Origin: an uncultured Lachnospiraceae bacterium
GTDB lineage: Bacteria; Bacillota; Clostridia; Lachnospirales; Lachnospiraceae
Length of the DNA: 64,000 bases
Reading direction: 5' to 3'
Assembly (NCBI GenBank): GCA_900548905.1
Contig: URMK01000009.1
Coordinates: 62,001 to 126,000, forward strand
The notes under the pieces are model-generated. The model was not told the DNA's origin, made no database searches, and worked only from the letters and a program-made list of their open reading frames with translations. The translations under genes and the position numbers were made by a program. Shown piece by piece: positions 26,149 through 34,957 of the stretch. The first letter of the stretch is position 1. Each line of letters begins with the position of its first letter.

Positions 26149-27506
26149 TTTTCTCCCTCTTTCCAATCCATTTCTCCGGATCCCGCAACCTGTGCGTACC
26201 ATTTGCCGCTGTCCTTTACCAAACGCTCCTGCGTGTCGAAATCCACATGTACCAGGCCAAAGCGGCTTTCAAAGCCGGCACACCATTCCCAGTTATCCAG
26301 CAGCGACCAGACATAATATCCCCGGATATCCGCGCCCTCCTCCATGGCCCTGGCAATCCAGTACAGGTTTCCCCTGAGATATTCGATCCGCTGCGTATCC
26401 CGTATCCTTCCCCCGTCCTGCACCTGTTCCCCGCAGTTGCAGGTGCCGTTCTCCGTAATATAAACGGGAATGGCAAGCTGATACTCCTTCCTGAGCATTT
26501 CCACGGCTTCATAAACAGCTCTCGGATAATACTCCGTTCCGTTTTCCATGAAATTCCCGCCGTTTTTCTTCCGATCCGGCACGGCTTCCGGCTCCGCACA
26601 GTCCAGGACACGGTTGTAGCAGTTCAGCCCGAAAAAGTCCAGCGGCTGGCGGATCCGTTCCATATCCCCGTCTTTTATCACGGGCATACAATCTTTTTCT
26701 TCCATATACTGCAGCAGCTCCTGACGGTAACAGCCCTTTAGCACCGGATTCAGATAGGAACGGAAGGTTTTCTCATTTTCAAGGCGCGCAATTTCACAGT
26801 CCCTGTCATTGTCCGGGCGCAGGGGGTAATGCTGCCAGATATCCACGACGATACCCGCCTTACTCTCTTTCAGGTTCTCCTGCCGGAACCGCTTTATCGC
26901 CTCCCCATGCGCCAGCAGGATGTGATGGTTTGCCTGCCTCCCGTATTTTTCCAGCCGAAAGCCCGGTGCAAAACCTCCCAGGGCATATCCCACATAGGTT
27001 GCAATGGGTTCATTGACGGTCGCCCACATAGGGACCGCATCCCCGAACTCCCGGTACAATAGGGACGCATATTCTCCGAACCAGTCCGCCACATCCCTGT
27101 TCAGCCAGCCTCCCAGCCGTTCCAGCTCATAAGGAAGATCCCAGTGGTAAATGGTGGCATTCGGTATCATATCCCGTTTCCACAGCCCGTCAATAAACCT
27201 TTTATAATAATCCAGGCCCTTCTGATTGACCTTTCCCTTTCCCTCCGGCAGAATCCGGGGCCAGGAAAAAGAAAAACGGAAGCTGTTCAGGTTCATACGC
27301 TGTGCCAAATCCAAATCCTCTTCGTATCTGTGATACAGATCACAGGCGTTTTCCGGCGTGGAGCCGTCCGCGATATTGCCCGGGATCCGGGCAAATGTGT
27401 CCCAGATCGAAAGCCCTTTCCCCTCTTCCCGGGCTGCTCCTTCCAGCTGTGCGGCACTGGTGGCCGTACCGAATAAAAAATCCTTGGGAAATCTGATCGT
27501 TTCCAT
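26145..27506 (-). CDS. GH1 beta-glucosidase
   Basis: A 453-residue retaining glycosidase with TVNEP (acid/base Glu166) and ITENG (nucleophile Glu352). The C-terminal NWEW segment (Glu407, Trp408) is the pattern that binds an unphosphorylated terminal sugar. The Ser/Lys/Tyr set of 6-phospho-beta-glucosidases is absent, so it acts on free beta-glucosides delivered by an ABC importer rather than a PTS. It is cytoplasmic. AAGGAG lies before the ATG. First gene of the operon with GH106- and two GH78-like enzymes, consistent with breakdown of rhamnosyl-glucosides such as plant flavonoid conjugates (inference). Confidence 0.93.
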   Translation of the reverse strand: METIRFPKDFLFGTATSAAQLEGAAREEGKGLSIWDTFARIPGNIADGSTPENACDLYHRYEEDLDLAQRMNLNSFRFSFSWPRILPEGKGKVNQKGLDYYKRFIDGLWKRDMIPNATIYHWDLPYELERLGGWLNRDVADWFGEYASLLYREFGDAVPMWATVNEPIATYVGYALGGFAPGFRLEKYGRQANHHILLAHGEAIKRFRQENLKESKAGIVVDIWQHYPLRPDNDRDCEIARLENEKTFRSYLNPVLKGCYRQELLQYMEEKDCMPVIKDGDMERIRQPLDFFGLNCYNRVLDCAEPEAVPDRKKNGGNFMENGTEYYPRAVYEAVEMLRKEYQLAIPVYITENGTCNCGEQVQDGGRIRDTQRIEYLRGNLYWIARAMEEGADIRGYYVWSLLDNWEWCAGFESRFGLVHVDFDTQERLVKDSGKWYAQVAGSGEMDWKEGEK

Positions 27507-27600
27507 ATCTGTCTTTTTCTCCTTTATCTGAAAATCATTTCTTTCCCTTCCTTCAGCCTGCCTCTGCTTACCATCCGCACCGGCAGGCTGTAATACTTCC

Positions 27601-27640
27601 GTATTAGGTTAATAGTACCAATACCGGGGGAGGAAAACAA
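27601..27640 (-). promoter_or_regulatory. Promoter and operator-like repeat of the glycosidase operon
   Basis: On the minus strand TTGTTT (27635-27640), 17-base spacer, TACTAT (27612-27617). The -10 box lies inside an inverted repeat (27601-27624, arms GTATTaGGT and ACCAATAC) that could be a regulator site. The rest of 27507-27897 shows only the terminator at 27851-27880 and no gene. Confidence 0.4.
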
Positions 27641-27850
27641 CTCACAAGATTTTATCCGGTCTTTCCGATTTTTGCACCCCTGATCCCTTTCTTACAGACA
27701 GCGCAGCAGACGGGCTGTCCTGTCGAACCGTTACCCTTACGTACAATATTTATATAAGCCATAAAAATGATGTATGCAGGCACGGCCCAGGCCTGTGCGT
27801 CTGTCCTCCCCACAAAGCGGGCTTACATACGTCTTGCATATGCACACTCC

Positions 27851-27880
27851 AAAAAGGCCCCGCCGGCTGCGCCGGCGGGG
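27851..27880 (-). terminator. Terminator of the subtilase gene
   Basis: Minus strand: CCCCGCCGGC, three-base loop, GCCGGCGGGG, then CC and five T residues; a perfect ten-base GC stem 18 bases after the stop. Confidence 0.9.
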
Positions 27881-27897
27881 CGGATACAAGGATGCTG

Positions 27898-29184
27898 TCA
27901 GGAAGTTTTCTGCAGGGAGGAAATAAGAGCCTGGGGATTGATGACATGGAAGGTGTAGCTTTGACTGCCTCCCGGCTGTGTGCGTGTAATTTCGGTGGAC
28001 GTATCCATGGCGGCGCGATAGAATTCCTCCGGCCCTATGTCAGGCCTGACCTGGCAGCAAAGCGCATAGATCCCCGCCACATAGGGTACGGTCCAGCTCC
28101 AGCCTCCGTCGGCATAATACACATACGTGTCCCCCGACATATCCGCGGTGGTACGGCCGTCCATGGGAACCAGAAGGGAATTGACAAACATATCCGCGCT
28201 GGCCCACTGCCAGGAACCCAGGGTATAATTGGCAACCGAATCCGGATCGCCGGCAGGATCGATTTTTCCCAGCCCGGCGAACGGCGCTTCCGTATGAAAC
28301 GCAGAAAAGAAATCGTAGTTTTGTTCCGTGGATGTGGTAAGGACAAACATCCCTTCCTTTTTTGCCCGCTCTATCGCGTCAAGCAGCACCTGCAGCCGCT
28401 CATCCTCCTTCTCTTCCCCGGTAGGGGCATAACCTCTGGCAATAGCAATTACCCGGATTTTATCGTCAGCCGGCAGCGTCTTATTCACTTCGATAATACG
28501 GTCAATCACACGGGCATATTCTTCCCAGGCAAGATTATTTTCCCCCTCGTCTTCCCAGCTTATCACATTATCGAACCCCCAGAAATAGAGCTTCGCATCC
28601 GGCGCCACCCCGCAGTGCTCTCCCACCGCCAGGGATGCGAGCGCCGCAGCATGCATCGAACCCGTCTGGTTGGGCGTTACATGCATTTCCTCATAAAGGG
28701 CCAGCTTTGACGCATATTCGGGATGATCGGTATAAAGGACCTGATCAATGACAGCGATAGACACCCCTTTTCCGGTGATCCCCCGGTCATACAGGCCGCC
28801 TACCCCCAGTCCCGGTGATTTCCCTGCTTCCAGGCATTCTTTCGCGGGGAAGGCATCCTGCAGGCCGTCCGGGAAAACCGTATCTTCATTGAAAGTAATA
28901 TTGGGAATACAGCCTTCCAGCCGCGCTTTTTCCTCTGCGGTCATATTCCTGCCGTCATACCACCGGATATCCGCATGATCCTCTTCCAGGGAAATATACT
29001 CCTTACTGCGGTACTTCCGTATATCCTCCGCGGCCTCCACCCGGCGCGCAAGTCCGCTGCCTGATTCGGTCAGGCAGTCCGCAAATTTTTCATTCCCCGC
29101 CGTGCCGCCGCTCGGGCTCCTCCCGCAGGAAACACAGAAAAAAATGAGAAAAACAGGCAGTAACAGTGTAAAGAATCGTTTCAT
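27898..29184 (-). CDS. S8 (subtilisin-family) serine protease lipoprotein
   Basis: A 428-residue exported protease. The signal peptide FFTLLLPVFLIFFCVSCG ends in a probable lipobox (Cys20), with a weak -3 residue. A catalytic triad can be read: Asp147 in SIAVIDQVLY, His178 in GSMHAAALASLAVG (normally GTHVAG) and Ser363 in GWSWTVPYVAGIYAL (normally GTSMATPHVAG). The triad residues are kept although the surrounding motifs have drifted. A 100-residue region between signal and protease domain may be a propeptide. GGGAG precedes the ATG. Single-gene unit with its own palindromic promoter and terminator. Target unknown. Confidence 0.85.
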   Translation of the reverse strand: MKRFFTLLLPVFLIFFCVSCGRSPSGGTAGNEKFADCLTESGSGLARRVEAAEDIRKYRSKEYISLEEDHADIRWYDGRNMTAEEKARLEGCIPNITFNEDTVFPDGLQDAFPAKECLEAGKSPGLGVGGLYDRGITGKGVSIAVIDQVLYTDHPEYASKLALYEEMHVTPNQTGSMHAAALASLAVGEHCGVAPDAKLYFWGFDNVISWEDEGENNLAWEEYARVIDRIIEVNKTLPADDKIRVIAIARGYAPTGEEKEDERLQVLLDAIERAKKEGMFVLTTSTEQNYDFFSAFHTEAPFAGLGKIDPAGDPDSVANYTLGSWQWASADMFVNSLLVPMDGRTTADMSGDTYVYYADGGWSWTVPYVAGIYALCCQVRPDIGPEEFYRAAMDTSTEITRTQPGGSQSYTFHVINPQALISSLQKTS

Positions 29185-29243
29185 TTTGGCTCCCGTCCGC
29201 GCGCATGGCGCGCTTTGAAATTATCGAAAGGGAAATGCAGTGT

Positions 29244-29278
29244 ATTATAACCCCTCCGCCATTCTATTGTAATAGAAT
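29244..29278 (-). promoter_or_regulatory. Subtilase promoter with perfect palindrome over the -35 box
   Basis: Minus strand TTACAA (29267-29272), 17-base spacer and perfect TATAAT (29244-29249). The 18-base palindrome ATTCTATTGTAATAGAAT (29261-29278) covers the -35 box, and a further ATTCTA half-site follows at 29287-29292. The layout is that of a repressor-controlled promoter; the repressor is not in view. Confidence 0.6.
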
Positions 29279-29356
29279 ATATTTTCATTCTACTCCGATA
29301 AAATGCGATTGTCAAGCACCTGCTTTGATACGAGTCTTTTCCAGTAATAAAACAGC

Positions 29357-29406
29357 AAAAACCGGCACACATAACCGCCGGACAAACAGCCGGTTACATG
29401 TGCCGG
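29357..29406 (-). terminator. Terminator of the ABC exporter/peptidase operon
   Basis: Minus strand 16-base arms (CCGGCACATGTAACCG with CGGTTATGTGTGCCGG, 14 of 16 paired) around a 13-base loop, followed by five T residues; it begins nine bases after the stop of the last permease. Confidence 0.85.
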
Positions 29407-29414
29407 AAATCATT

Positions 29415-30143
29415 TCAGTCCTTACCCTTCTGCCTGCGCTGCCGCCATACCGCCAGAAAAAGGAATCCCATTCCAACAAGGAGAAAAACCACCCTTGCCG
29501 CAAGCATGCCGGCCGGCATGGAAAAAGCCGGATCGGTCTGTTGCAGGGTGAGCGGATATTCCGTAAAGAAAGAATATCCATAGAGATCAAGGTTCCCGGG
29601 AAGAGGAATAAAACCAACGCCCAGCGCAAACGCCATCCATACAAACAACAGGGAGGAGCGTATATGACCGGCCAGCAGTCCGGTCCCCGTCAGAAATACA
29701 AGCGGGGGCAGCAGGGCGGCCGCCGCCGTCAGCAGCAGCATTCCCATAGGCACGCTGTCGTGAAACAGCGCCAGCAGGAAGCCGATCCCCAGCGCGGTAA
29801 CACCCAGTGCCAGCAGCAGCCAGGCGGTAGCTGCGGCAGCACATTTTACAAGGAGATACTGTCCCGGTTCTGCGGGAGACGCGTCGGTGAGGCTCCAAAA
29901 CCGCCGGGCCTTTTCATTGCACTGGTTCCACTGGAAGAACAGCAGCGCCACGCCCAAAAGCGGCATCAGCCGGGCCAGATAAGCCCCGAAGGTCCAGGGC
30001 GAAAACGGGGCGGTATGGGCGACGCCCCGGATAACGGTAGTCTGCAGGATATTCCAGCCGAAAAACAGACATACGGCCAACAGTCCCCAGAAGAATTTTC
30101 CGCGCACAGTCCGGCGCAGTTCGTACAAATATATTTTACTCAA
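29415..30143 (-). CDS. ABC-2 type membrane permease
   Basis: A 242-residue membrane protein with about six hydrophobic segments (GKFFWGLLAVCLFFGW, YLVKCAAAATAWLLLALGV, VVFLLVGMGFLFLAVW) and a basic C-terminal tail, as in ABC-2 exporter permeases. The start is TTG at 30143, placed nine bases after GGAGGAGG. It overlaps the end of the preceding permease/peptidase gene by eight bases, indicating coupled translation. It probably pairs with the membrane half of that protein and the ATPase upstream. Cargo unknown. Confidence 0.75.
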   Translation of the reverse strand: MSKIYLYELRRTVRGKFFWGLLAVCLFFGWNILQTTVIRGVAHTAPFSPWTFGAYLARLMPLLGVALLFFQWNQCNEKARRFWSLTDASPAEPGQYLLVKCAAAATAWLLLALGVTALGIGFLLALFHDSVPMGMLLLTAAAALLPPLVFLTGTGLLAGHIRSSLLFVWMAFALGVGFIPLPGNLDLYGYSFFTEYPLTLQQTDPAFSMPAGMLAARVVFLLVGMGFLFLAVWRQRRQKGKD

Positions 30144-32322
30144 GCTTCAAATCCTCCTCCGTAAGATTACAGGCGTCAAGGAAATCCTGCCATGTCAGAT
30201 AGGGATAGGACGGATTGGTCTCTCCGGTAAACAGCCCGGACAGGATGCGGTCCATAGCCTCCTCGCCGCCCACCAATTTTTCCGCCTTCAGGATCTTCAG
30301 CGGCATTTCGCAATACTGCCGGACAGTGGACTGGCTGTTGGCGATATCGGCTTTGTACTGTTCCGGCAGCGCCGACAGGAACCGGGGATTGCGGACATAG
30401 AAATCCTGGTAATACGCATCCACCTGGGACTGCCACACATCCACATAATACGTCCGGGCATAATCCGCGCCGTGAAGCTCCTTCATCAGCCGATAGGTCG
30501 TGTAAACCGTCAGCCCTTCACTGGACCAGGGATCCGACGCGGAGGAGGATTCGATCATGTTACCCAGGCCCCACCACTGATGGATGATTTCATGGGCCAT
30601 GACTTCGCTGCCCCCGGCACCCTTCAGCGGATCCTTAAGGCCCTCTTCGCTGAAGCTGTCCTCTCCCATAACGCTGGCGCCTCTGCCTGCATAGCCGCCG
30701 CCCACTGTTCCAATCTCTATGAGGCGCATACCCTCTTCCCCATAAAAAGACAGGGGGCCGTAGTGACTGGTACAGTATTCAAATACCTGTTTCAGCGTTT
30801 CCCTTACGTTGCATTCTTCCATAACTTTCCGGTGTTTGGCACTGTAGTAAAATTCCACGTCCAGCCCCGCCGCCTCGATCTGCTCGGAGACATAATCACC
30901 GGCATAGAGTATCAGGCTCCATCCCGAAGTCTGCAGCAGCCACTGGGTGGATCCGGCATCTGACTCCCCGGCTTTTACGGTACCGGTTCCGAACAAAACC
31001 GGTGTCATTTTGTCCGGTAACGTGATTTTCGCCGTAAAGGGTGCGCGTTCCATGGTACTTTCCACAAAATCACGGGGCATGGGTGAAAAATCCTGGTGGG
31101 CCAGGTAAATATAATCATCGCTGATCTCACACTCTCCCTGAGACAGGGACATTATGCTCCACTCCTGCGGAAATCCCCCGTATTCTACCGTCAGTTCCAT
31201 GTCCTCATCGGCAGGGATATCCAGCTCGATAGTTTTCTCATTGATATCATCATCCTGAAGATCCCTGAAAGGTACGGTTTTTCCGTTGGCGACAGCGGAC
31301 CGCACGGTATAACCGGGATTCAGCCAGAGTGAAATAGTCTGAGGCTGTCCGGAATCATTATGCAGGGTATAGGTGGCCTCCGCCTGAAGGGTACCGCGGG
31401 AAAGGGACGGCTTCGCATCCACCGATATAGCGGAATAGGTTACATGTTCGTTGTAAGCAAAATTTTCATGTGCCTCATAATCGATTTCCTCCCTGCTGCT
31501 ATCGACAAAAGGCTGCTTTACATAGGCCAGACAGCCCATTACCGTCAGAACAACACCCAATAGGGGAAGATAAAATATCCGCACGTTCCGCAGCAGCGAA
31601 CCGGCAGGACCTTTTCCATACCGGCGGACGCACAGCAGACACAGACACCAGATCCCACCCAGCGTAAACAGCCAGAACAGCCGGTTCCATCCCAGTGACA
31701 TGAGCCTGCGGTTATTTCCGAAATCGTCGGAGAGATAAACCAAAGCGGGATTTACCCACCGCAGCAGCCAGTTCCCGGACCAGGCGGTCAGGCTTAAGAG
31801 AAAAAAGCCCACAAAAGCTATCAATGTCACATCCAGTCTCCGGATGAGCTGATAGGCCGCAGCGGTAAACAGGATAGAGAACCAGAGAGCGGGCAGCATC
31901 ACCAGCAGATATACCGCCGCACACAGTCCCGGACGGAATGCCGGGCCGGCCGTTAAGGCTGTGATCGGCATCCAGACGGCCAGAACCCCTGTCATCACCG
32001 CTGCTGCCGCTGTCAGCAGGGCCAGGGTGCGGGAAGCTTCCGCCGTTATAGGCAAAACCATGGATTCCGTAAGCACATCAGTGCGGCTGCGATGGACGCG
32101 GTCCAGTTCCAGCACGGTGAGCAGCGCAAAAAGGAGCGCGCCGGCCAGAGCACCGCCCAGAGCAGGATTGGCGAGTGCCGTACTGTTGTGTGAGCCGGAC
32201 AGAGGGGTATAGATAGTCAGCCCCACCGCCGGTGCCGCCAGTGTGAAGCACAGGACTGCCCAGGTCAGCCTGCTTTTAAAGAGCCGCCCCAGCTCCACCC
32301 TGAAAAGAGAATAGAATTTCAT
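30136..32322 (-). CDS. ABC-2 permease fused to an M1-type metallopeptidase
   Basis: A 728-residue fusion. About 250 residues of membrane-permease sequence (several helices, e.g. LTLIAFVGFFLLSLTAWSG in the second half) are followed by one more helix (FYLPLLGVVLTVMGCLAYV). An extracellular part then shows a beta domain and a gluzincin catalytic domain: HEIIH (residues 577-581) then a downstream Glu in WSSEGL. The HExxH to Glu spacing is 20, against 18 in typical M1 peptidases. The start at 32322 follows AGGAGGGG and overlaps the ATPase stop as ATGA. Proteins annotated as ABC permease/M1 aminopeptidase are known as a family. Role in export or peptide processing is not established. Confidence 0.85.
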   Translation of the reverse strand: MKFYSLFRVELGRLFKSRLTWAVLCFTLAAPAVGLTIYTPLSGSHNSTALANPALGGALAGALLFALLTVLELDRVHRSRTDVLTESMVLPITAEASRTLALLTAAAAVMTGVLAVWMPITALTAGPAFRPGLCAAVYLLVMLPALWFSILFTAAAYQLIRRLDVTLIAFVGFFLLSLTAWSGNWLLRWVNPALVYLSDDFGNNRRLMSLGWNRLFWLFTLGGIWCLCLLCVRRYGKGPAGSLLRNVRIFYLPLLGVVLTVMGCLAYVKQPFVDSSREEIDYEAHENFAYNEHVTYSAISVDAKPSLSRGTLQAEATYTLHNDSGQPQTISLWLNPGYTVRSAVANGKTVPFRDLQDDDINEKTIELDIPADEDMELTVEYGGFPQEWSIMSLSQGECEISDDYIYLAHQDFSPMPRDFVESTMERAPFTAKITLPDKMTPVLFGTGTVKAGESDAGSTQWLLQTSGWSLILYAGDYVSEQIEAAGLDVEFYYSAKHRKVMEECNVRETLKQVFEYCTSHYGPLSFYGEEGMRLIEIGTVGGGYAGRGASVMGEDSFSEEGLKDPLKGAGGSEVMAHEIIHQWWGLGNMIESSSASDPWSSEGLTVYTTYRLMKELHGADYARTYYVDVWQSQVDAYYQDFYVRNPRFLSALPEQYKADIANSQSTVRQYCEMPLKILKAEKLVGGEEAMDRILSGLFTGETNPSYPYLTWQDFLDACNLTEEDLKLE

Positions 32323-33185
32323 TGTGTTTTCCCCTCCTGTGTAATGAGATACAGATAGGCATCCTCCAGTGTGGGTTCCACACTGCGGGCCTCCTGCGGC
32401 AGAACCTCCGCCACGCCCCGGCACAGCACACCTTCCGCCGTATTAACCCGGGAGATGATATGCAGGGCGGATTCCTTTCCGTCGCCGGCCTGTTCCAGGA
32501 GAACCCCCACATGTCCCCTGGCCCGGAGGATCAATTCCTCAGGCCTGCCGGTAAACAGAATCTTCCCCCGGTCTATCACAATGAGCCTGTCACATACCGA
32601 CTGCACATCCTCTATGATATGCGTGGACAGCAGCACCAGTTTATCCTGGGCCGTTTGGGAAAAAAAGTTTCGGAACCGGATACGTTCCTCCGGATCCAGG
32701 CCGACAGTTGGCTCGTCAAAGATCAGAAATTCCGGTTCCCCCAGCAGCGCCTGGGCAATTCCCACCCTCTGACGCTGCCCGCCGGACAACGTCCGGATAC
32801 GCGCTTTTTTCTTTTCTTCCAGTCCGGTAGCCGCAATGGCGCGTTCGACAGCCTCACCGCTGTCACGTATCCCCTTCATTGCCGCCATATAATCCAGGAA
32901 TTCCCGGATTGTCAGTTCGTCATACAGCCCAAAATCCTGCGGGAGATAACCCAGCTTTCCCTTCAGTTTTTTTTCGCATTTGGACAGAGGTACCTCATCA
33001 ACCGTTATTTCACCGCCCGTAGGAAGAAGCCCGGCTACAAGCAGCTTCATCAGGGTCGATTTTCCCGCGCCGTTAGGGCCTACCAGGCCTACAAGGCTGG
33101 GACTTTCCAGCGTCAGGCTGATGTCCTTTAACGCCTGCTTTCCGGTGGGATAGATCATGTTCAGGTGGTTCAAGTGGATTCGCAT
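32319..33185 (-). CDS. ABC transporter ATP-binding protein
   Basis: A 288-residue ATPase with Walker A GPNGAGKST (36-44), Q-loop LPQDFG, signature LSGGQRQRVGIAQ, Walker B LIFDEPTVGLD and the switch His in LLSTHIIED. The C-terminal extension resembles those of ABC-2 exporter ATPases. The start at 33185 (MRIHLNHL) follows AGAAAGGAAAG; an in-frame ATG at 33209 lacks one. First gene of the operon ATPase, permease-peptidase, permease, all joined by overlaps. Confidence 0.93.
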   Translation of the reverse strand: MRIHLNHLNMIYPTGKQALKDISLTLESPSLVGLVGPNGAGKSTLMKLLVAGLLPTGGEITVDEVPLSKCEKKLKGKLGYLPQDFGLYDELTIREFLDYMAAMKGIRDSGEAVERAIAATGLEEKKKARIRTLSGGQRQRVGIAQALLGEPEFLIFDEPTVGLDPEERIRFRNFFSQTAQDKLVLLSTHIIEDVQSVCDRLIVIDRGKILFTGRPEELILRARGHVGVLLEQAGDGKESALHIISRVNTAEGVLCRGVAEVLPQEARSVEPTLEDAYLYLITQEGKTQ

Positions 33186-33539
33186 AGATTCTTTCCTTTC
33201 TGACCTCATTCGGTTCCGGGGAACAGCCTTCTGTTCCTATTTTTATTCCCGCAGGCAACGCTCCGGACGGATGCGCGATCGCATCCGCTTAACGGCTGCC
33301 GCGAGGGTATTTCTCTCTGCTCTATCTAAAAATATAACAGCTATTTCTTAAAAATGTCTGATCAAAATTCTTAACAAAATCAAACAACCGTAAAAGGACT
33401 TTTAATTCTGCTGCGCTTAAAAGGGGATAAACGAAACGTGCTATCGATCTAAAAAATGGCCCGCGATAAAATAACCGCGGGCCATTCCCTGCAGGTGCAG
33501 GCTCCTGTATCTTTTATACAGCAGCTCTGCCATACCTGT
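33186..33539. other. Intergenic region upstream of the ABC operon
   Basis: No gene seen. It holds the terminator of the C_GCAxxG_C_C gene (33451-33484). AT-rich sequence at about 33318-33400 is the likely promoter area of the ABC operon, but no convincing -35/-10 pair could be picked. Confidence 0.4.
33451..33484 (-). terminator. Terminator after the C_GCAxxG_C_C gene
   Basis: Minus strand TGGCCCGCG, ten-base loop, CGCGGGCCA, then six T residues; a perfect nine-base stem. Confidence 0.9.
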
Positions 33540-34004
33540 TTATTCTTCTGTATCCAAAAGCATTTCTTCTATAATATGTGCCGCTTCCGCAACCAGATGG
33601 CTGCAGGGCCTGGAGGCGTAATACTGCGCAGTCCGCTCCGTTGGTCTGGCACTATCCTCCCGCTGCATGCCGGCGGGCATTTCCAGAAGTTCACGGCAGA
33701 TAATACTGCCTCTTTTTTCCCGGAACGCATCGCTCATCCTGCGCACCATTTCATAGGAGCGGGTCTTAGCTTCCTCGTCGGCAGGATCGGTATTCCCCAT
33801 TTTCAGGCCGGACAGCAGCGCCATGGCGGATACGGTACCGCATACCTCGCGCATGCGCCCCATACCGGCCCCCATAGGTCCGGCAAGCTTCAATGCCGTC
33901 TGCCTGTCCATGCCGAAAACATCCGCATAGGTGGCAAAAACAGACTGGGCACAGTTAAAACCGGATTCAAACATGTTAACTGCATCCTGTATCCTGCTTT
34001 TCAT
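33540..34004 (-). CDS. C_GCAxxG_C_C family protein
   Basis: A 154-residue protein of the family named after its conserved cysteines: GFNCAQSVFATYADVFGMD at the N-terminus, GAGMGRMREVCGTVSAMALL, SIICRELL and RPCSHLV. The spaced cysteines suggest a redox-active or metal-binding site; members are common in anaerobic Firmicutes and have been proposed to be redox proteins, without a settled function. GGGAAGGAA precedes the ATG closely. It follows the SEC-C gene by 12 bases and probably shares its transcript. Confidence 0.88.
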   Translation of the reverse strand: MKSRIQDAVNMFESGFNCAQSVFATYADVFGMDRQTALKLAGPMGAGMGRMREVCGTVSAMALLSGLKMGNTDPADEEAKTRSYEMVRRMSDAFREKRGSIICRELLEMPAGMQREDSARPTERTAQYYASRPCSHLVAEAAHIIEEMLLDTEE

Positions 34005-34016
34005 TTCCTTCCCGCC

Positions 34017-34523
34017 TTATTTACCTTTGCCGCAGCATTTCTTATATTTCTTTCCGCTGCCGCAGGGACAGGGATCGTTGGGATATACCTTTTTGTCCTT
34101 CACAATCGTGGTGGAAGACTTCTGTTCCTTATAAAGGGCTTTCTTTGTCTCTTCATCAAAAATATCGTTCCACTCTTCCAGCTCATACAGCCAGTCGGCT
34201 CCGGCCGCTACCATATTTTTATAAAGAAGCGCTTTATCAAATCCAAGATTTACCGCTGTGTCCTCTTCCATTTCTTCAATCGGATTGGATTCCACAAGGC
34301 TGTCGTCAATTCCGTCCAGGAAACCGGTCATGGTCATGATATCAACATCATACTTTTCCGCCAGTTCCTTTACCGTTCCTTTGACCACTTCATCCGGATT
34401 TTTTAAAAGCTGTGCGTAAATTTCTTTTTCGCTTTCAAAATAAGCCGCCCAAAGTCTCTGTAAATCTCCTTTGTTGGCTGTCTCGGAATAAGCCATCGAT
34501 CTCCATTGTTCTAATAATGCCAT
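34017..34523 (-). CDS. SEC-C zinc-motif protein
   Basis: A 168-residue protein with a C-terminal SEC-C motif (PNDPCPCGSGKKYKKCCG), the zinc-binding tail also found on SecA, where it contacts SecB or ribosomes. The acidic helical N-terminal part (AYFESEKEIYAQLLKNPDEV) has no recognised enzyme signature. ATG at 34523 follows GAGGTGAT at good spacing; a GTG at 34532 lies within that site and is less likely. Probable two-gene operon with the C_GCAxxG_C_C gene. Function unknown. Confidence 0.85.
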   Translation of the reverse strand: MALLEQWRSMAYSETANKGDLQRLWAAYFESEKEIYAQLLKNPDEVVKGTVKELAEKYDVDIMTMTGFLDGIDDSLVESNPIEEMEEDTAVNLGFDKALLYKNMVAAGADWLYELEEWNDIFDEETKKALYKEQKSSTTIVKDKKVYPNDPCPCGSGKKYKKCCGKGK

Positions 34524-34824
34524 TTTTATCACCTCGTCCGTGTATTTTCACCGGTCAGGCCCGGTTCTGTCTATCCGGCACTGCCCGCAAAGAGCACTGC
34601 CGCTGCAGGATTTACCCCAGCTTTCCCAGCTTTCGCTCAGAATAAAAATAGTATATAACAAAATGTCTGTAAAGTCCAGCAGCGGATTGCAAAGGCGCAG
34701 GGATAAAAAAGCGGACCAAAAAAGCCGTGGCATCCTGTTTGAAATATTTTTTTTACTTTGATGTATATTCTTTTTTCTCCGGGTTATACTGTTAATATCA
34801 TCGGAACCCCCTCCTTTGATGATT

Positions 34825-34957
34825 CATAAACCGGGCGGCCTCGCCGCCGGCTTATGATTACGCAAGATAAATAATTACTTATCCTCCCATTGCGGGGAGG
34901 ATTCCTCCCCTAGTTCAGAATCCCGTCTGCAGCAGCAGTGCTGCAGGCGGGATTTTG
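34825..34957 (+). ncRNA. Candidate structured RNA ending in an intrinsic terminator
   Basis: Three stem-loops in series on the plus strand. 34825-34856: CATAA/CCGG/CGGC arms with one mismatch and one bulge. 34882-34910: GGGGAGG can pair either with the upstream TCCTCCC or with the downstream CCTCCCC, giving two mutually exclusive hairpins. 34919-34957: AATCCCG and CTGCAG arms pairing around an eight-base loop, followed by TTTT. The 34524-35099 gap has no protein gene. The switchable hairpins before a terminator resemble an attenuator or riboswitch expression platform, or a small RNA. A possible promoter is TTGAAA (34739-34744) with a weak -10 near 34762. The MFS gene starts 143 bases after the terminator. 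No known class recognised. Confidence 0.4.

Noticed and set aside
34919..34957. Terminator of the minus-strand SEC-C operon or a tRNA-like stem
   Set aside because: T run is on the plus strand only, the SEC-C gene is transcribed away from it, and no cloverleaf can be formed.
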